DNA from: Enterobacter mori
Lineage (GTDB): Bacteria; Pseudomonadota; Gammaproteobacteria; Enterobacterales; Enterobacteriaceae
Length of the DNA: 64,000 nucleotides
Assembly (NCBI RefSeq): GCF_025244905.1
Contig: NZ_CP104285.1
Location: 4,402,001-4,466,000 of the forward strand
Direction of reading: 5' to 3'
Shown here: in pieces, positions 30,750 to 43,063 of the stretch
How positions within the stretch are numbered: position 1 is the stretch's first letter
How the letters are laid out: every line of letters starts with the position of its first letter
Notes under the pieces: generated by a model
Database searches by the model: none
Seen by the model: only the letters and a program-made list of their open reading frames with translations
What the model was told of the DNA's origin: nothing
Made by a program: the position numbers and the translations under genes

Positions 30750-32495
30750 TCAATACCCCGCCGTCAAATCATCCACCGAACGCGGGTCCGACGCCCCAAA
30801 CAGCGCGCCGTCCGGCCCCACCATAATGCTCTGGGTACTACCCATCGCCTCTTTCACCGCCACCTTTTGACCGCGCTGTTCCAGCAGCTTGATGGTGTCC
30901 GGGCTAAAGCCCTTTTCCACGCGCAGCTCGTCCGGCAGCCACTGGTGATGGAAACGCGGCGCGTTGGTCGCTTCGGCGACGTTCATCCCAAAGTCGATGC
31001 TGTTCACCACCATCTGCAGCACGGTCGTGATAATCCGGCTCCCGCCCGGGCTGCCGGTCACCAGCCAGGTTTTGCCGTCTTTCACCACGATGGTGGGCGA
31101 CATGGACGACAGCGGGCGCTTCTTCGGCCCGACCGCATTCGCATCGCCGCCGACCAGCCCGTAGACGTTTGGTACGCCCGGTTTAGCAGAGAAGTCATCC
31201 ATCTCGTTGTTCAGCAGAATGCCGCTGTTGCCCGCCACGATGCCTGTACCAAAGGTGGTATTGAGGGTATAAGTCACCGCCACCGCGTTGCCGTCTTTAT
31301 CCACCACCGAGAAGTGGGTGGTCTGGTTGCTCTCGTACGGCGCCAGCTTGCCGGGACGGATCTCACTCGACGGCTTAGCCTTGTTGATGTCGATCTCATC
31401 GGCAATCGATTTGGCATAGGCCTTGTTGGTCAGCGCCTGCCACGGCACCTTCACGAAGTCCGGATCGCCGAGATATTCCGAGCGGTCAGCGTAGGCGCGT
31501 TTTTCCGCTTCCGCCATCACCTGCATAGCGTCCGCGCTGCCGAAGCCGAACTTGTGCATATCGAAGTTCTCAAGAATATTGAGGATCTGCACGATGTGAA
31601 TGCCGCCGGAGGAAGGTGGTGGCATGGAGAAGACCTCATACCCGCGGTAGGTGCCGCTAATCGGCTCGCGCTCCACCGCCTTGTATTCCGCCAGATCCGC
31701 TTTGGTGATAAGCCCCCCGTTCTTTTGCATTTCGTCGGCAATCTGATCGGCAATCGCCCCTTTATAGAAGGCGTCCGGGCCCTGCTCCGCAATCAGCTCC
31801 AGGCTTTTGGCGAGGTTCTTCTGCACCAGCTTATCGCCCTTCTTCAGCGGTTCGCCCTCTTTCCAGAAGATCGCCTTGCTGTTTTCGTGTTTGGGAATGA
31901 CTTCACTGCCGTAGGTTTTGAGATCGTCCGCCAGGGCGTCGTTCACCACAAAGCCGTCGCGCGCCAGTTTGATAGCAGGCTGCACCACTTTGTTCAGCGG
32001 CAGCGTGCCGTATTTTTCCAGCGCCAGCGAGAAGCCGGCAACGGTTCCCGGCGTGCCGGAGGCGAGGTGCGAGGTCAGGGATTTCTTGCTGTCCGGGTTG
32101 CCCTGTTCGTCAAGGAACATATCGCGGGAGGCCTGATTGGGCGCCATTTCGCGGAAGTCGATGGCGGTGGTTTTCCCGTCTTTGGTGCGCAGCATCATAA
32201 ACCCGCCGCCGCCGAGGTTACCCGCCTGCGGGTGCGTGACCGCCAGCGCGTACCCTACCGCAACCGCTGCATCCACCGCGTTACCACCCTGTTTGAGAAT
32301 ATCGACGCCCACCTGGGTGGCCAGCGCGTCAACCGAGGCCACCATGCCATGCGTCGCCCGCACGGGATGGAAAACATCTTCCTCCACGCCGTAGGAAACA
32401 GGCGGTGCCGCGGGCGGGTTGGCCGCCACGCCAAATGTGCCGCCGGCCATCAGCGCAGCGATCGCTACCCAGCGCAAAAACGTTGGTTTCATCAT
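30750..32495 (-). CDS. ggt: Gamma-glutamyltranspeptidase, periplasmic
   Basis: 581 residues from ATG 32495, seven bases after GGAG; the next ATG also aligns. A signal peptide (WVAIAALMAGGTFGVAA) directs it to the periplasm. It matures by self-cleavage before the Thr that begins TTFGTGIVAG, which becomes the nucleophile of the small subunit. GSPGGSRIITTVLQM is the conserved small-subunit motif. It hydrolyses glutathione and transfers gamma-glutamyl groups. Confidence 0.97.
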   Translation of the reverse strand: MMKPTFLRWVAIAALMAGGTFGVAANPPAAPPVSYGVEEDVFHPVRATHGMVASVDALATQVGVDILKQGGNAVDAAVAVGYALAVTHPQAGNLGGGGFMMLRTKDGKTTAIDFREMAPNQASRDMFLDEQGNPDSKKSLTSHLASGTPGTVAGFSLALEKYGTLPLNKVVQPAIKLARDGFVVNDALADDLKTYGSEVIPKHENSKAIFWKEGEPLKKGDKLVQKNLAKSLELIAEQGPDAFYKGAIADQIADEMQKNGGLITKADLAEYKAVEREPISGTYRGYEVFSMPPPSSGGIHIVQILNILENFDMHKFGFGSADAMQVMAEAEKRAYADRSEYLGDPDFVKVPWQALTNKAYAKSIADEIDINKAKPSSEIRPGKLAPYESNQTTHFSVVDKDGNAVAVTYTLNTTFGTGIVAGNSGILLNNEMDDFSAKPGVPNVYGLVGGDANAVGPKKRPLSSMSPTIVVKDGKTWLVTGSPGGSRIITTVLQMVVNSIDFGMNVAEATNAPRFHHQWLPDELRVEKGFSPDTIKLLEQRGQKVAVKEAMGSTQSIMVGPDGALFGASDPRSVDDLTAGY

Positions 32496-32618
32496 TATTG
32501 TTCTCCAGGTGAAAGGGTCCATACTCCCCGCTTAAGCCTGGTTCACAACTCCTAAAAAATCATCGTCATGGTGAAATCGGGGTAAACTTAAGAGAAACCT
32601 CAAAAGGAGGAGATGACG

Positions 32619-32996
32619 ATGAAACGCTTGATGATTCTTACGGCACTGCTTCCCTTTGCCGCGCTCGCACAGCCACTCAATACCATGAACAACCCGAACC
32701 AGCCGGGTTACGTCATTCCCAGCCAGCAGCGGATGCAAACGGAGATGATGAGCCAGCAACAGCAGCAGAAAGGGATGCTTAATCAACAATTGAAAACGCA
32801 AACCCAAATGCAGCAGCAGAGCCTGCAAAACCAGATGAACGCCAATACCCAGCGCATCCAGCAGGGTCAGGTACGCGAGCAGCCGCTGCCGAATAAAAAC
32901 GGCGGGATGTTAGGTGGGGGGTCAACCCTGAACAGCGGTCAGCAGCATATGCTGCCGCCGCAGTCGAACGGCAGTATGCTTAATCCGCAGAACTAA
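32619..32996 (+). CDS. yhhA: Periplasmic DUF2756 protein YhhA
   Basis: 125 residues from ATG 32619, eight bases after AGGAGG; an ATG at 32613 is too close to the RBS. Signal peptide [19 protein letters not shown], then a very Gln-rich, low-complexity body ([20 protein letters not shown]). E. coli YhhA is 146 residues, so the tail is shorter here. Its 3' end overlaps the convergent ugpQ by 17 bp. Function unknown. Confidence 0.88.
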   Translation: MKRLMILTALLPFAALAQPLNTMNNPNQPGYVIPSQQRMQTEMMSQQQQQKGMLNQQLKTQTQMQQQSLQNQMNANTQRIQQGQVREQPLPNKNGGMLGGGSTLNSGQQHMLPPQSNGSMLNPQN

Positions 32997-33722
32997 AGTT
33001 CGGGCCGATGCGGTCAATCGCATCGGTACAAATGCTGTCGACGCCCCAGCGCAGCAGTTCGGCTGCACGCTGGGGCCTGTTGACGGTGTAAACCAGAATA
33101 TGCAGACCTGCCGCTTTCAACATCTTCACCCGCGCTTCGTCCAGCAGCCTGTGGTTCAGGTGGATAGATACGCAGCCTAAGCGGGTGGTCAGCTCGCGCC
33201 AGTCCTCGCGCCACTCGTCCAGCAGCAGCCCGCGCGGCAGTTCCGGTACGGCCGCCTGTGCCGCTTCCAGCGCGTCAATTTCAAACGACGACAGCAGCGG
33301 CGCGGTCATCCCTTCCCACAGCTCGCGTGCGGCCAGCGCAATGACTTTACCCGTCAACGGCCCGGAGCCGGTGGTCGGTTTGATTTCAATATTGGCCATC
33401 ATGCCGTGCTGGCGACAGCGATCGGCCACTTCCGCCAGCAGCGGCAGCGGTTCGCCTTTGAATTCGCCGCTGTACCAGCTTCCGGCGTCTACCTTCAGCA
33501 GATCGCGCCACGGCAGTTCACCCGCCACGCCCCAGCCGTTGCTGGTGCGTTCGAGGTTATCGTCATGCAGCAGGAAAATTTCGCCGTCTTTCGACAGCTT
33601 GGCGTCGAACTCGATCATCGTGTGACCGTAGCGCGCGCCAACGTCAATCGCCGCCAGCGTATTTTCCGGCGCCAGCTTACCGCCGCCGCGGTGGGCGACG
33701 ACGTGGGGATAAGGCCAGTTGC

Positions 33723-33726
<4 letters not shown>
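32980..33726 (-). CDS. ugpQ: Glycerophosphodiester phosphodiesterase, cytoplasmic
   Basis: 248 residues. GDPD signatures: [36 protein letters not shown] and [10 protein letters not shown]. It hydrolyses glycerophosphodiesters imported by Ugp to glycerol 3-phosphate plus alcohol. Last gene of ugpBAECQ; its start overlaps the ugpC stop by four bases. Confidence 0.97.
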
Positions 33727-34793
<1,067 letters not shown>

Positions 34794-34794
34794 T

Positions 34795-35640
34795 TTATTT
34801 CTCGCTATCGACCAGGCCGCGGACAAACGCGCGCTGCATGGCTAAAACAATGACTACGGGTGGGATAAGGGTGAGCAGCATTGCCGCCATCACCTGGTTC
34901 CAGAGGGTGGTGCCTTCGCCGGTGGCGATCATACCTTTGATGCCCGCCACGGCGGTGCCGAGGTTGACGTCCTGAATAATCAGCAGCGGCCAAAGATACT
35001 GGTTCCAGCCGTAGATAAAGGTGATCACAAACAGCGCCGCGAGGTTGGTTTTCGACAGCGGCAGCACGATGTCGCGGAAGAAGCGCATCGGCGACGCACC
35101 GTCGATGCGCGCCGCTTCAATCAACTCGTCCGGCAGGGTCATAAAGAACTGGCGGAACAGGAAGGTGGCGGTCGCCGAGGCCATCAGCGGCAGGGTCAAC
35201 CCCGCGTAGCTGTCGAGCATCTTGAGGTTGGCAATCACCTCCACCGTCGGAAAGATACGTACTTCAACCGGCAGCATCAGGGTGATGAAGATCATCCAGA
35301 AGAAGAGGTTACGCAACGGAAAGCGGAACCAGACGATGGCGAAGGCCGAGAGCATCGACACCGTGATTTTGCCCACGGTGATGCCAAACGCCATGATAAA
35401 GCTGTTAAGCATCATCAGCCAGAACGGCGCGCTGTTAGCGCCCACGCCCTGGGTCCAGATGGTCTTCATGTTCTCGAAGAGGTGCCCGCCTGGGATCAGC
35501 GTCATCGGCGTATCGAACACCGCTTTGGTGTCCAGCGTGGCGGCCACAAAGGCCACGTACAGCGGGAACAGGATGATGATAATCCCTAAAATCAGCATGG
35601 TGTGGCTGAAAATCGTCAGCCCGCGACGGTTCTCAATCAT
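34795..35640 (-). CDS. ugpE: sn-Glycerol-3-phosphate ABC transporter permease UgpE
   Basis: 281 residues with six membrane helices. The EAA loop reads [20 protein letters not shown]. Pairs with UgpA as the channel. It ends one base before ugpC starts and overlaps ugpA by four bases. Confidence 0.97.
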   Translation of the reverse strand: MIENRRGLTIFSHTMLILGIIIILFPLYVAFVAATLDTKAVFDTPMTLIPGGHLFENMKTIWTQGVGANSAPFWLMMLNSFIMAFGITVGKITVSMLSAFAIVWFRFPLRNLFFWMIFITLMLPVEVRIFPTVEVIANLKMLDSYAGLTLPLMASATATFLFRQFFMTLPDELIEAARIDGASPMRFFRDIVLPLSKTNLAALFVITFIYGWNQYLWPLLIIQDVNLGTAVAGIKGMIATGEGTTLWNQVMAAMLLTLIPPVVIVLAMQRAFVRGLVDSEK

Positions 35641-36524
35641 TGGTAGCGCACCTTACTTTCGACATAGCGGAACTGCACCACCGTGAGGATGATGACGAGG
35701 AACATCAGCACCACGGACTGCGCGGCGGAGGCCGAGAGATCCAGCCCTGCAAACCCTTCGCGGTAGATCTTATAGATAAGCGTCGTTGTCGCCTGCACCG
35801 GACCACCCGCGGTCGCCGCGTCGATCACCGGGAAAGTGTCGAAGAAGGCGTATACCAGGTTAACCACCAGCAGGAAGAAACTCACCGGGGCGATCAGCGG
35901 CAGCGAAAGCTTAAAGAAGCGGCGGATCGGGCCTGCGCCGTCTATGGCGGCGGCCTCCACTAGCGAACGGGGGATGGACTGCAGCGCGGCGAAGAAGAAC
36001 AGGAAGTTGTAGCTGATCTGCTTCCACACCGAGGCAAACACCACCAGGAACATGGCCTGGCCGCTGTTCTGAGCGTGGTTCCAGTCGTAGCCCAGTTCGG
36101 CCAGGAAGTGGGTAATCAACCCACGCCCCGGGTTAAACAGGAAGATCCACAATACGGCGGCGACGGCGGGAGCCACGGCGTAAGGCAGCAGCATCAGCGT
36201 TTGATAAATACGGCTGCCGCGCACCACGTAGTCCACCAGCGCGGCGAAGAACAGCGAGGCTAAAAGGCCGCTGACGGTAACCAGCGCGCTGAACTTCATC
36301 GTCGTCCAGAAGGAGTCCAGGTAGTAGCTGTCGTGGAACAGCGCGGTGAAGTTGTCCAGCCCGACAAACTGGCTGGAGAGCCCGAACGGATCGACGCTTT
36401 GTACCGAGTACCACAGCGCTTCGCCCGCAGGCCAGATAAAGAAAATAACGGTGATGACCAGCTGCGGCGCGACCAGCAGGTACGGCAGCCAGCGGGAACG
36501 AAACACCGGACGGGATGAGGACAT
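35637..36524 (-). CDS. ugpA: sn-Glycerol-3-phosphate ABC transporter permease UgpA
   Basis: 295 residues from ATG 36524 ([20 protein letters not shown]), the E. coli length. Six membrane helices and the EAA loop [24 protein letters not shown] plus CCTCACCC composite of about 110 bp separates it from ugpB. Confidence 0.97.
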   Translation of the reverse strand: MSSSRPVFRSRWLPYLLVAPQLVITVIFFIWPAGEALWYSVQSVDPFGLSSQFVGLDNFTALFHDSYYLDSFWTTMKFSALVTVSGLLASLFFAALVDYVVRGSRIYQTLMLLPYAVAPAVAAVLWIFLFNPGRGLITHFLAELGYDWNHAQNSGQAMFLVVFASVWKQISYNFLFFFAALQSIPRSLVEAAAIDGAGPIRRFFKLSLPLIAPVSFFLLVVNLVYAFFDTFPVIDAATAGGPVQATTTLIYKIYREGFAGLDLSASAAQSVVLMFLVIILTVVQFRYVESKVRYQ

Positions 36525-36546
36525 TGAGATTAGATTCCTGAACAAT

Positions 36547-36657
36547 GCCGGGTGGCGGTTTTGGTTTTCTCCCTCTCCCCGTGGGAGAGGGTTGGGGTGA
36601 GGGCATCAGGCCGCATTAACCCGAAGGCCCGGTAAGCGCAGCGCCACCGGGCATTTT
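36547..36657. repeat. Composite of REP units and CCTCACCC element (copy 4) between ugpB and ugpA
   Basis: A partial REP (GCCGGGTGGCGG), then an inverted CCTCACCC element (CTCTCCCCGTGGGAGAGGG... at 36569-36605), then GGCCCGGTAAGCGCAGCGCC and a T run, all inside the operon. Such elements commonly stabilise the upstream binding-protein mRNA, which fits higher UgpB levels; that role is inference. Confidence 0.8.
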
Positions 36658-36658
36658 T

Positions 36659-37975
36659 TTACGATTTCGTCGACTGCTCAAAGCGGCGCAGTAGCTGATT
36701 CCCGCGCTCTACCGCAGCGTCCAGCGCCTGCTGTGGCGTTTTCTTCCCGGTCCACACGCTTTCCAGCTCTTCATCCACGATAGTGCGGATCTGCGGCATG
36801 TTGCCCAGACGCAGGCCTTTGGTGAACGGCAACGGCGGCTTGTTCAGCATCTGGCGCGTGGCGATATCCGCCCCCGGGTTCTTGCTGTAGAAGCCCTGCT
36901 CGCGGGTCAGGTCATACGCGGCTTTGGTGATCGGCAGGTAGCCGGTCTTCTGGTGCCATTCGGCGGCATTTTCCGGCTTCGCCAGGAAGTCGAGGAACTC
37001 GGCTACACCTTTGTAGGTGCCCTTGTCTTTGCCCTGCATCACCCACAGGCTCGCGCCGCCGATGATGGCGTTCTGCGGCGCGCCCTTCACGTCGGCGTCG
37101 TACGGCATCATGCCCACGCCGTAGTTAAATTTGGCGTAGTGACGGATATCCGCCAGCGAGCCGGACGAGGCGGTGGTAATGGCGCAGTCGCCGTTGTAGA
37201 ACTTCTCGGTGGATTCGTCTTTACGCCCGAAGTAGCTGAAGTCACCCTTCTTGTTCAGATCGGCAAGCAGCGCGATGTGCTTCACCTGCTCCGGCTTGTT
37301 GAACTCCAGTACCGCATCGGTGCCGTCGAAACCGTTGTTTTTGGTCGCAACCGGCAGGCCGTGCCAGGCGCTGAAGTTTTCAATCTGGATCCAGCCCTGC
37401 CAGCCGCTGGCGTAGCCACACTTCATCCCCGCCGCTTTCAGCTTCGCGGTGTACTCCGCCAGGTCCTGCCAGGTTTTAGGCGGCTGCTCCGGGTCTAAAC
37501 CGGCTTTTTTGAAGGCGTCTTTGTTGTAGTACAGCACCGGCGTGGAGCTGTTAAACGGCTGCGACAGCAGATGGCCGGTTTTGGAATCGGTGTAATAACC
37601 AGAAACGGTCGGCACGAACTGGGATTCGTCGAAGTTGATGCCTGCGTCTTTGAACACTTCGTAGACCGGTTTGATAGCTTTAGAGGCCATCATGGTCGCG
37701 GTACCCACTTCATAAACCTGTAACAAGGCGGGCGCGTTGCCGGTACGGAAGGCGGCGATGCCCGCGCTCAGGCTCTGCTCGTAGTTGCCTTTGTACACCG
37801 GCACAATTTTGTAATCCGGGTGGGTGTCGTTGAAACGCTGCGCCAGGGAGTCAACCTCTTTACCCAACTCCCCTTCCATGGAATGCCAGAACGGAATGGT
37901 GGTCACAGCCATTGCGTTCGTCGCAAAAGCCAGACCGATTGCCAGACCCAAAGCTGTGTGTCGTAACGATGTCAT
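36659..37975 (-). CDS. ugpB: sn-Glycerol-3-phosphate periplasmic binding protein
   Basis: 438 residues from ATG 37975, the E. coli length; the ATG two codons earlier abuts the RBS. The signal peptide ([18 protein letters not shown]) is cleaved before [15 protein letters not shown]. It captures glycerol 3-phosphate and glycerophosphocholine for UgpAEC. First gene of ugpBAECQ, preceded by Pho boxes. Confidence 0.97.
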   Translation of the reverse strand: MTSLRHTALGLAIGLAFATNAMAVTTIPFWHSMEGELGKEVDSLAQRFNDTHPDYKIVPVYKGNYEQSLSAGIAAFRTGNAPALLQVYEVGTATMMASKAIKPVYEVFKDAGINFDESQFVPTVSGYYTDSKTGHLLSQPFNSSTPVLYYNKDAFKKAGLDPEQPPKTWQDLAEYTAKLKAAGMKCGYASGWQGWIQIENFSAWHGLPVATKNNGFDGTDAVLEFNKPEQVKHIALLADLNKKGDFSYFGRKDESTEKFYNGDCAITTASSGSLADIRHYAKFNYGVGMMPYDADVKGAPQNAIIGGASLWVMQGKDKGTYKGVAEFLDFLAKPENAAEWHQKTGYLPITKAAYDLTREQGFYSKNPGADIATRQMLNKPPLPFTKGLRLGNMPQIRTIVDEELESVWTGKKTPQQALDAAVERGNQLLRRFEQSTKS

Positions 37976-38033
37976 TGTCATCTCTCTTATTGTGCCGGAT
38001 GCGCGATATCACGCGTTTTATGCTCGCGAGGTA

Positions 38034-38088
38034 ACATGACATGCTCGAATGACAGAAAAATAACTGTTTGTTTACAGATAAGTGACAG
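38034..38088 (-). promoter_or_regulatory. Tandem Pho boxes upstream of ugpB
   Basis: On the minus strand there are 11-bp-phased units: CTGTCAC, CTGTAAA, CAGTTAT, CTGTCAT and a weaker fifth. Four units make two adjacent PhoB sites, as known for the phosphate-starvation promoter of ugpB in E. coli. Confidence 0.8.
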
Positions 38089-38148
38089 CCAGGCGTCAGG
38101 GGGATGATGGTTGTGTGAAGGGTGTTAGAGGGTTGGGTGCGGTCTGGT

Positions 38149-38184
38149 GCCCTCACCCCGGCCCTCTCCCACAGGGAGAGGGAG
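38149..38184. repeat. Intergenic CCTCACCC palindromic element, copy 5
   Basis: GCCCTCACCCCGGCCCTCTC, CACA loop, GGGAGAGGGAGA, directly upstream of the livF terminator sequence. The pairing of element and terminator is repeated at livJ. Confidence 0.85.
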
Positions 38185-38192
38185 AAAACACT

Positions 38193-38219
38193 AAAAAAGG
38201 CAACTTGCGTTGCCTTTTT
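38193..38219 (-). terminator. Terminator of the livKHMGF operon
   Basis: AAAAAAGGCAACTTGCGTTG followed by CCTTTTT: a stem AAGGCAAC/GTTGCCTT with a four-base loop and T runs on both strands, nine bases after the livF stop. Confidence 0.9.
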
Positions 38220-38227
38220 GCTTTTAC

Positions 38228-38941
38228 CTATCCGCCTAAATACGCGCTCCGCACCGCCTCGTTTGCCAGCAGCGCGTCGCCGGTATCCTCCAGCACCACG
38301 CGGCCGTTCTCCAGCACGTAACCGCGATCCGCGAGCTTCAGCGCCTGGTTGGCGTTCTGCTCGACGAGGAAGATGGTCATCCCCTCTTTACGCAGCTGTT
38401 CAATAGTGTCGAAAATCTGCTGGATGATGATCGGCGCAAGACCGAGCGATGGTTCATCCAGCAGCAGCAGACGCGGCTGGCTCATTAGCGCGCGGCCAAT
38501 CGCCAGCATTTGCTGCTCACCGCCGGACATGGTGCCCGCACGCTGGATGCGGCGCTCCAACAGGCGCGGGAAGAGTTCGTACACCCACTTGATGCGGGTC
38601 TGGTATTCATCGCGGTGAGCGAAGAACCCGCCCATCGCCAGGTTCTCTTCCACCGTCATGCGGGAAAACACGCGACGCCCTTCCGGGACAATCGCCACCG
38701 CTTCACGCATGATTTTGGCGGTCTGCCAGTCGGTAATGTCTTTACCATCGAACACAATCCGCCCGCTGGTGGCGCGCGGGTCGCCGCACAGGGTACCGAG
38801 CAGCGTGGTTTTACCCGCCCCGTTGGCCCCGATCAGGGTGACGATTTCGCCCTGATTGATGTGCAGGCTGACGTCGTGCAGCGCCTGGATCTTGCCGTAG
38901 TGCGCGTTGACCTTGTCGAACGTTAACATCGCTTTTTCCAT
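38228..38941 (-). CDS. livF: Branched-chain amino acid ABC transporter ATPase LivF
   Basis: 237 residues from ATG 38941, the E. coli length. Walker A GANGAGKTT, signature MSGGEQQMLAIGRALM, Walker B LLLLDEPSLGLAP. It is one of two ATPases (with LivG) driving LivHM. Starts one base after livG ends. Confidence 0.97.
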   Translation of the reverse strand: MEKAMLTFDKVNAHYGKIQALHDVSLHINQGEIVTLIGANGAGKTTLLGTLCGDPRATSGRIVFDGKDITDWQTAKIMREAVAIVPEGRRVFSRMTVEENLAMGGFFAHRDEYQTRIKWVYELFPRLLERRIQRAGTMSGGEQQMLAIGRALMSQPRLLLLDEPSLGLAPIIIQQIFDTIEQLRKEGMTIFLVEQNANQALKLADRGYVLENGRVVLEDTGDALLANEAVRSAYLGG

Positions 38942-38942
38942 C

Positions 38943-39710
38943 TTATGCCTCACCAAGGTATGCGCGGATCACGTCCGGGTTGTTGCGGATCTCTTCCGGC
39001 GTGCCGTTCGCCAGCGGTGTGCCCTGGTTTACCACGTAGATACGGTCCGAAATGCCCATCACCAGCTTCATGTCATGCTCAATCAGCAGAATGGTGGTGT
39101 CGTGATGATCGCGCAGCTCGGCAATCAGCTCGTCCAGCTCTTTGGTCTCTTTCGGGTTGAGGCCTGCCGCCGGTTCGTCGAGCATCAGGATTTCCGGCTG
39201 CGTCACCATGCAGCGCACAATCTCAAGGCGACGCTGATCGCCGTAGGCCAGGTTGCTCGCCTGACGGTTGGCGTGCTGCAGCAGGCCGATGCGGTCGAGC
39301 CAGGTGGCGGCGCGGTCAAGCGCTTCATCCTGCGCGCGGCGGAAGGCCGGGGTTTTCAGCAGACCGGAGAACAGCCCGGTTTTGAGCTGCTGATGCTGTG
39401 CCACCAGCAGGTTCTCAATCACCGTCATCTCGCGGAACAGACGCACGTGCTGGAAGGTACGCACCACGCCCATGCGGGCAATCTGCTGGCCCGGCAACCC
39501 TTCCAGGTGCTGGTCGCGCAGCATGATGGTGCCGCCCGTCGGCTTGTAGAAGCCGGTCAGGCAGTTAAACACGGTGGTTTTCCCCGCGCCGTTCGGACCA
39601 ATCAGGGAGACAATCTCTTTCTTGTGCAGATCCAGATTCACGTTGTTGACCGCCAGCAGGCCGCCAAAACGCATCATCAGACCGTTAACGGATAATAATG
39701 GCTGACTCAT
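38943..39710 (-). CDS. livG: Branched-chain amino acid ABC transporter ATPase LivG
   Basis: 255 residues, the E. coli length. Walker [10 protein letters not shown], a signature-like stretch [15 protein letters not shown], Walker [14 protein letters not shown], with the C-terminal AYLGEA typical of LivG. Overlaps livM by four bases. Confidence 0.97.
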   Translation of the reverse strand: MSQPLLSVNGLMMRFGGLLAVNNVNLDLHKKEIVSLIGPNGAGKTTVFNCLTGFYKPTGGTIMLRDQHLEGLPGQQIARMGVVRTFQHVRLFREMTVIENLLVAQHQQLKTGLFSGLLKTPAFRRAQDEALDRAATWLDRIGLLQHANRQASNLAYGDQRRLEIVRCMVTQPEILMLDEPAAGLNPKETKELDELIAELRDHHDTTILLIEHDMKLVMGISDRIYVVNQGTPLANGTPEEIRNNPDVIRAYLGEA

Positions 39711-40984
39711 GCCTGCTCTCCTTTCGCTTCCACATTCTTAAGCTTCAGCTGTGGACGCGTCATCGGCAGCAGACCCTGCGGACGCCAGATCATCATCAGC
39801 ACCATCAAACCACCCAGCATCAGCATGCTGTATTCGTTAAAGTCGCGCATCAGCTCGCGCGAGACCACCAGCAGGATGGCCGCCAGGATAACGGCGAACT
39901 GCGAGCCCATCCCGCCGAGCACCACAATCGCCAGCACGAAGGCGGATTCGGCAAAGGTGAAGGATTCCGGGCTGACGAAGCCCTGACGCGCGGCAAACAG
40001 CGTTCCAGCGAAACCGGCAAACGCGGCGCTGATGGTGAACGCGGTCAGCTTGATGCGGGTCGGGTTCAGGCCCAGGGAGCGGCAGGCGATTTCATCTTCG
40101 CGCAGCGCTTCCCACGCGCGGCCCAGCGGCATGCGCAGCAGGCGGTTGATCACGAACAGGGTAATCACCACCAGCAGCAGCGCCACCAGATAGAGCCAGA
40201 TCACGCGGTCGGACGGGTCGTACTTGATGCCAAAGAAGTTGCTGAAGGTGTCCCAGCCACCTTCACGGGCGGTACGGCTGAACTCCAGGCCGAAGAAGGT
40301 CGGTTTCGGGATCTGGCTGATGCCGTTCGGGCCGCCGGTCACTTCGGTGTTGTTGAGCAGCAGGATACGGACGATTTCGCCGAAGCCCAGGGTCACAATC
40401 GCCAGGTAGTCACCGCGCAGGCGCAGCACCGGGAAGCCGAGCAGGAAGCCCGCGGCGGCAGAGACCAGCCCCGCCAGCGGCAGGCAGGTCCAGAAGCCGA
40501 GGCCATAATAGTGGTTCAGCAGCGCAAAAGTGTAGGCACCGATGGCGTAGAAGCCGCCGTAGCCCAGCACCAGCAGGCCGGAGAGCCCCACCACCACGTT
40601 CAGACCGAGACCCAGAATCACGTAGATCATGGTCAGGGTGGCGATATCCACGGTCCCGCGCGATACCACAAACGGCCAGGCTACGGCAGCGACCAGCAGC
40701 GCCACGAGGAACAGCTTCTGCTTCACGGTCGTACCGTCGATAGCGGGCAGCACAAATTTCGGCCCGGAGACGTTTTTCAGCGTCTTCTGGAAGACCGGAC
40801 GCAGCAGCTGGAACAGGAACACCACGGCGGTGCCGATAAAGACCCACTGCCAGCGAATATCAGCGGCGGTATCCACCACCAGCTTAGTACCGTCCAGCTC
40901 TAACTGGACGCCCATAAAGACGCCCGCCAGCACGAAGAACATGGCGGCAGAGAGCAGCGCCATTGCAAAATGCATCGGTTTCAT
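39707..40984 (-). CDS. livM: Branched-chain amino acid ABC transporter permease LivM
   Basis: 425 residues, the E. coli length, with about ten membrane helices. The conserved EAA-type loop is [25 protein letters not shown]. Works with LivH. Overlaps livH by four bases. Confidence 0.97.
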   Translation of the reverse strand: MKPMHFAMALLSAAMFFVLAGVFMGVQLELDGTKLVVDTAADIRWQWVFIGTAVVFLFQLLRPVFQKTLKNVSGPKFVLPAIDGTTVKQKLFLVALLVAAVAWPFVVSRGTVDIATLTMIYVILGLGLNVVVGLSGLLVLGYGGFYAIGAYTFALLNHYYGLGFWTCLPLAGLVSAAAGFLLGFPVLRLRGDYLAIVTLGFGEIVRILLLNNTEVTGGPNGISQIPKPTFFGLEFSRTAREGGWDTFSNFFGIKYDPSDRVIWLYLVALLLVVITLFVINRLLRMPLGRAWEALREDEIACRSLGLNPTRIKLTAFTISAAFAGFAGTLFAARQGFVSPESFTFAESAFVLAIVVLGGMGSQFAVILAAILLVVSRELMRDFNEYSMLMLGGLMVLMMIWRPQGLLPMTRPQLKLKNVEAKGEQA

Positions 40985-41907
40985 ACTTTCTCTACCTCCG
41001 GACGACCCAGAATACCGGTAGGCATCACCAGCAGAACCAGAATCAGCAGGGCAAACGACACCACGTCTTTATATTCTGTGCTCAGGTACGCCGAGGAAAG
41101 CGCTTCCGCCACGCCCAGGATCAGGCCGCCGATCATCGCGCCCGGAATACTGCCGATACCGCCCAGCACCGCTGCGGTGAAGGCTTTCATCCCGGCCATA
41201 AAGCCGATGTACGGGTTAATTACGCCGTAGAACTGGCCGAGCAGCACGCCTGCCACCGCCGCCATCGCTGCGCCGATCACGAAGGTCAGGGCAATCACGC
41301 GGTCGGTGTTGATGCCAAGCAGGCTTGCCATCTTCAGGTCTTCCGCGCAGGCGCGGCAGGCGCGTCCCATCCGGGAGTAGCGGATGAAAATGGTCAGGGC
41401 GAGCATCGCCAGGAAGGTCACAATCCAGATAACCAGCTGCATGGTGGTGATAGAGGCAGAGAAGTTTTCGCTGGCTCCCACAATCCACTGGCCGTTAAAC
41501 AGGCTTGGCAGCGCCACGTCGCGCGAGCCTTCGGTCAGGCTGACGTAGTTTTGCAGGAAGATGGACATCCCGATGGCGGAGATCAGCGCAATCAGACGTT
41601 TGGAGCTGCGCACGGGCCGGTAGGCCACGCGTTCGATGCTCCAGCCGTAGGCGCTGGCAATCACAATCGCGCCGACAAACCCGGCGGCGACCAGCAGCCA
41701 GCTGCTGTCGATGCCCATCATCATCAGCGCGGCAATGATCATAAAGGAGACGTAGCTACCGATCATGTACACCTCGCCGTGGGCGAAGTTGATCATGCCG
41801 ATAATGCCGTAAACCATCGTGTAGCCGATGGCGATCAGCGCGTAGGTGCTTCCCAGCGTGACGCCGTTAAACATCTGCTGCAGGAAATAGAGAAACTGCT
41901 CGGACAT
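40981..41907 (-). CDS. livH: Branched-chain amino acid ABC transporter permease LivH
   Basis: 308 residues from ATG 41907 ([20 protein letters not shown]), the E. coli length. About eight membrane helices and the loop [20 protein letters not shown]. Partner of LivM in the inner membrane. Confidence 0.97.
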   Translation of the reverse strand: MSEQFLYFLQQMFNGVTLGSTYALIAIGYTMVYGIIGMINFAHGEVYMIGSYVSFMIIAALMMMGIDSSWLLVAAGFVGAIVIASAYGWSIERVAYRPVRSSKRLIALISAIGMSIFLQNYVSLTEGSRDVALPSLFNGQWIVGASENFSASITTMQLVIWIVTFLAMLALTIFIRYSRMGRACRACAEDLKMASLLGINTDRVIALTFVIGAAMAAVAGVLLGQFYGVINPYIGFMAGMKAFTAAVLGGIGSIPGAMIGGLILGVAEALSSAYLSTEYKDVVSFALLILVLLVMPTGILGRPEVEKV

Positions 41908-41924
41908 ATGCAAACCTTTTTATA

Positions 41925-41945
41925 CCCGCCCGGTGAGCCGGGCGG
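41925..41945 (-). promoter_or_regulatory. Stem-loop between livK and livH
   Basis: CCGCCCGGCTCACCGGGCGG forms a perfect eight-base stem with a four-base loop, in the 46 bp between livK and livH. It has no following T run on the minus strand, so it is more likely an mRNA 3'-end stabiliser or partial attenuator that keeps the binding protein more abundant than the permease. Confidence 0.6.
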
Positions 41946-41953
41946 TGGGATAG

Positions 41954-43063
41954 TTATTTGGCGGCCGAGGACGAACCGTCGGCGTGCCACTTAAAGACAC
42001 CAAATTCAAATCCCTTCAGATCGCCTTTCTCATCCCAGTTCAGCGGCCCAATCACGGTGTTCGCCCCGTGTGCTTTTAAATCTTTCACCAGATCCAGCGG
42101 CTCTTTGCTGCCGGTACGCTCCAGCGCGGTTGCCAGAGACTGCACTGCCGCGTAGGTGATCCAGACATATGGACCACTCGGATCCTTCTTCTGCGCCTTG
42201 AGCGCCTCTACGATAGCCTTGTTGGCCGGATCCTGGTCATAGCGTTTTGGCATCGTGACCAGCATGCCTTCGGCAGAATCGCCCGCGATGTTTGACAGGG
42301 AGGCATTGCCCACGCCCTCTGGCCCCATAAACTGGGTTTTCAGGCCGGTGGCGCGCGCCTGGCGCAGCATCTGGCCCATCTCCGGGTAGTAGCCGCCGTA
42401 ATAAACGAAGTCGATGTTTTCTTTTTGCAGACGGGCAATCAGCGCGGAGAAGTCTTTCTCACCAGCGGTAATGCCGTCGAAGAAGACGATGTTCGCGCCG
42501 CCTTTTTTCAGGCCGTCCTGCACGGAGCGCGCCAGGCCTTCGCCGTACTGCTGCTTATCGTGAATGATGGCGATACGCTGTGGCTTGACGGTCTCGAGGA
42601 TGTATTTCGCGGCGGTTGGCCCCTGGGAGGAGTCCAGACCGGCGGTACGCATGATGTGCTGATAGCCACGCTGGGTCAGCTCAGGATTCGTTGCGCCAGG
42701 GGTGATCATCAGAATGCCTTCGTCTTCGTAAATATCAGACGCGGGCTGCGTGGACGATGAGCACAGGTGACCGATGACGTACTGGATACCGTCGTTGACG
42801 ATTTTGTTGGCAACCGCGACGGCCTGTTTTGGATCGCAGGCGTCGTCATATTCCACGCCCACCAGCTTGTCGCCTTTGATGCCGCCTTTGGCATTGATGT
42901 CCTTGATGGCCTGACGTGCGCCGTTGAACTCCATATCACCCCACTGGGCAACAGGACCGGACATCGCACCGACCACAGCAACTTTTATGTCATCCGCCAT
43001 AGCCGCCTGCGAAATTGCCAGTGCGACCATTCCCGCGATTATTGCTTTCGCGTTCCTTTTCAT
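41954..43063 (-). CDS. livK: Leucine-specific periplasmic binding protein
   Basis: 369 residues from ATG 43063, the E. coli length. Signal peptide [20 protein letters not shown] cleaved near AMA. The mature part starts [39 protein letters not shown] is the ligand-cleft segment. Closely related to LivJ at 43982. It delivers leucine to LivHMGF. Confidence 0.96.
   Translation of the reverse strand: MKRNAKAIIAGMVALAISQAAMADDIKVAVVGAMSGPVAQWGDMEFNGARQAIKDINAKGGIKGDKLVGVEYDDACDPKQAVAVANKIVNDGIQYVIGHLCSSSTQPASDIYEDEGILMITPGATNPELTQRGYQHIMRTAGLDSSQGPTAAKYILETVKPQRIAIIHDKQQYGEGLARSVQDGLKKGGANIVFFDGITAGEKDFSALIARLQKENIDFVYYGGYYPEMGQMLRQARATGLKTQFMGPEGVGNASLSNIAGDSAEGMLVTMPKRYDQDPANKAIVEALKAQKKDPSGPYVWITYAAVQSLATALERTGSKEPLDLVKDLKAHGANTVIGPLNWDEKGDLKGFEFGVFKWHADGSSSAAK

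Noticed and set aside
30867..32555. 562-codon plus-strand open frame antisense to ggt
   Set aside because: A codon-bias shadow of ggt, which is complete with signal peptide and catalytic Thr.
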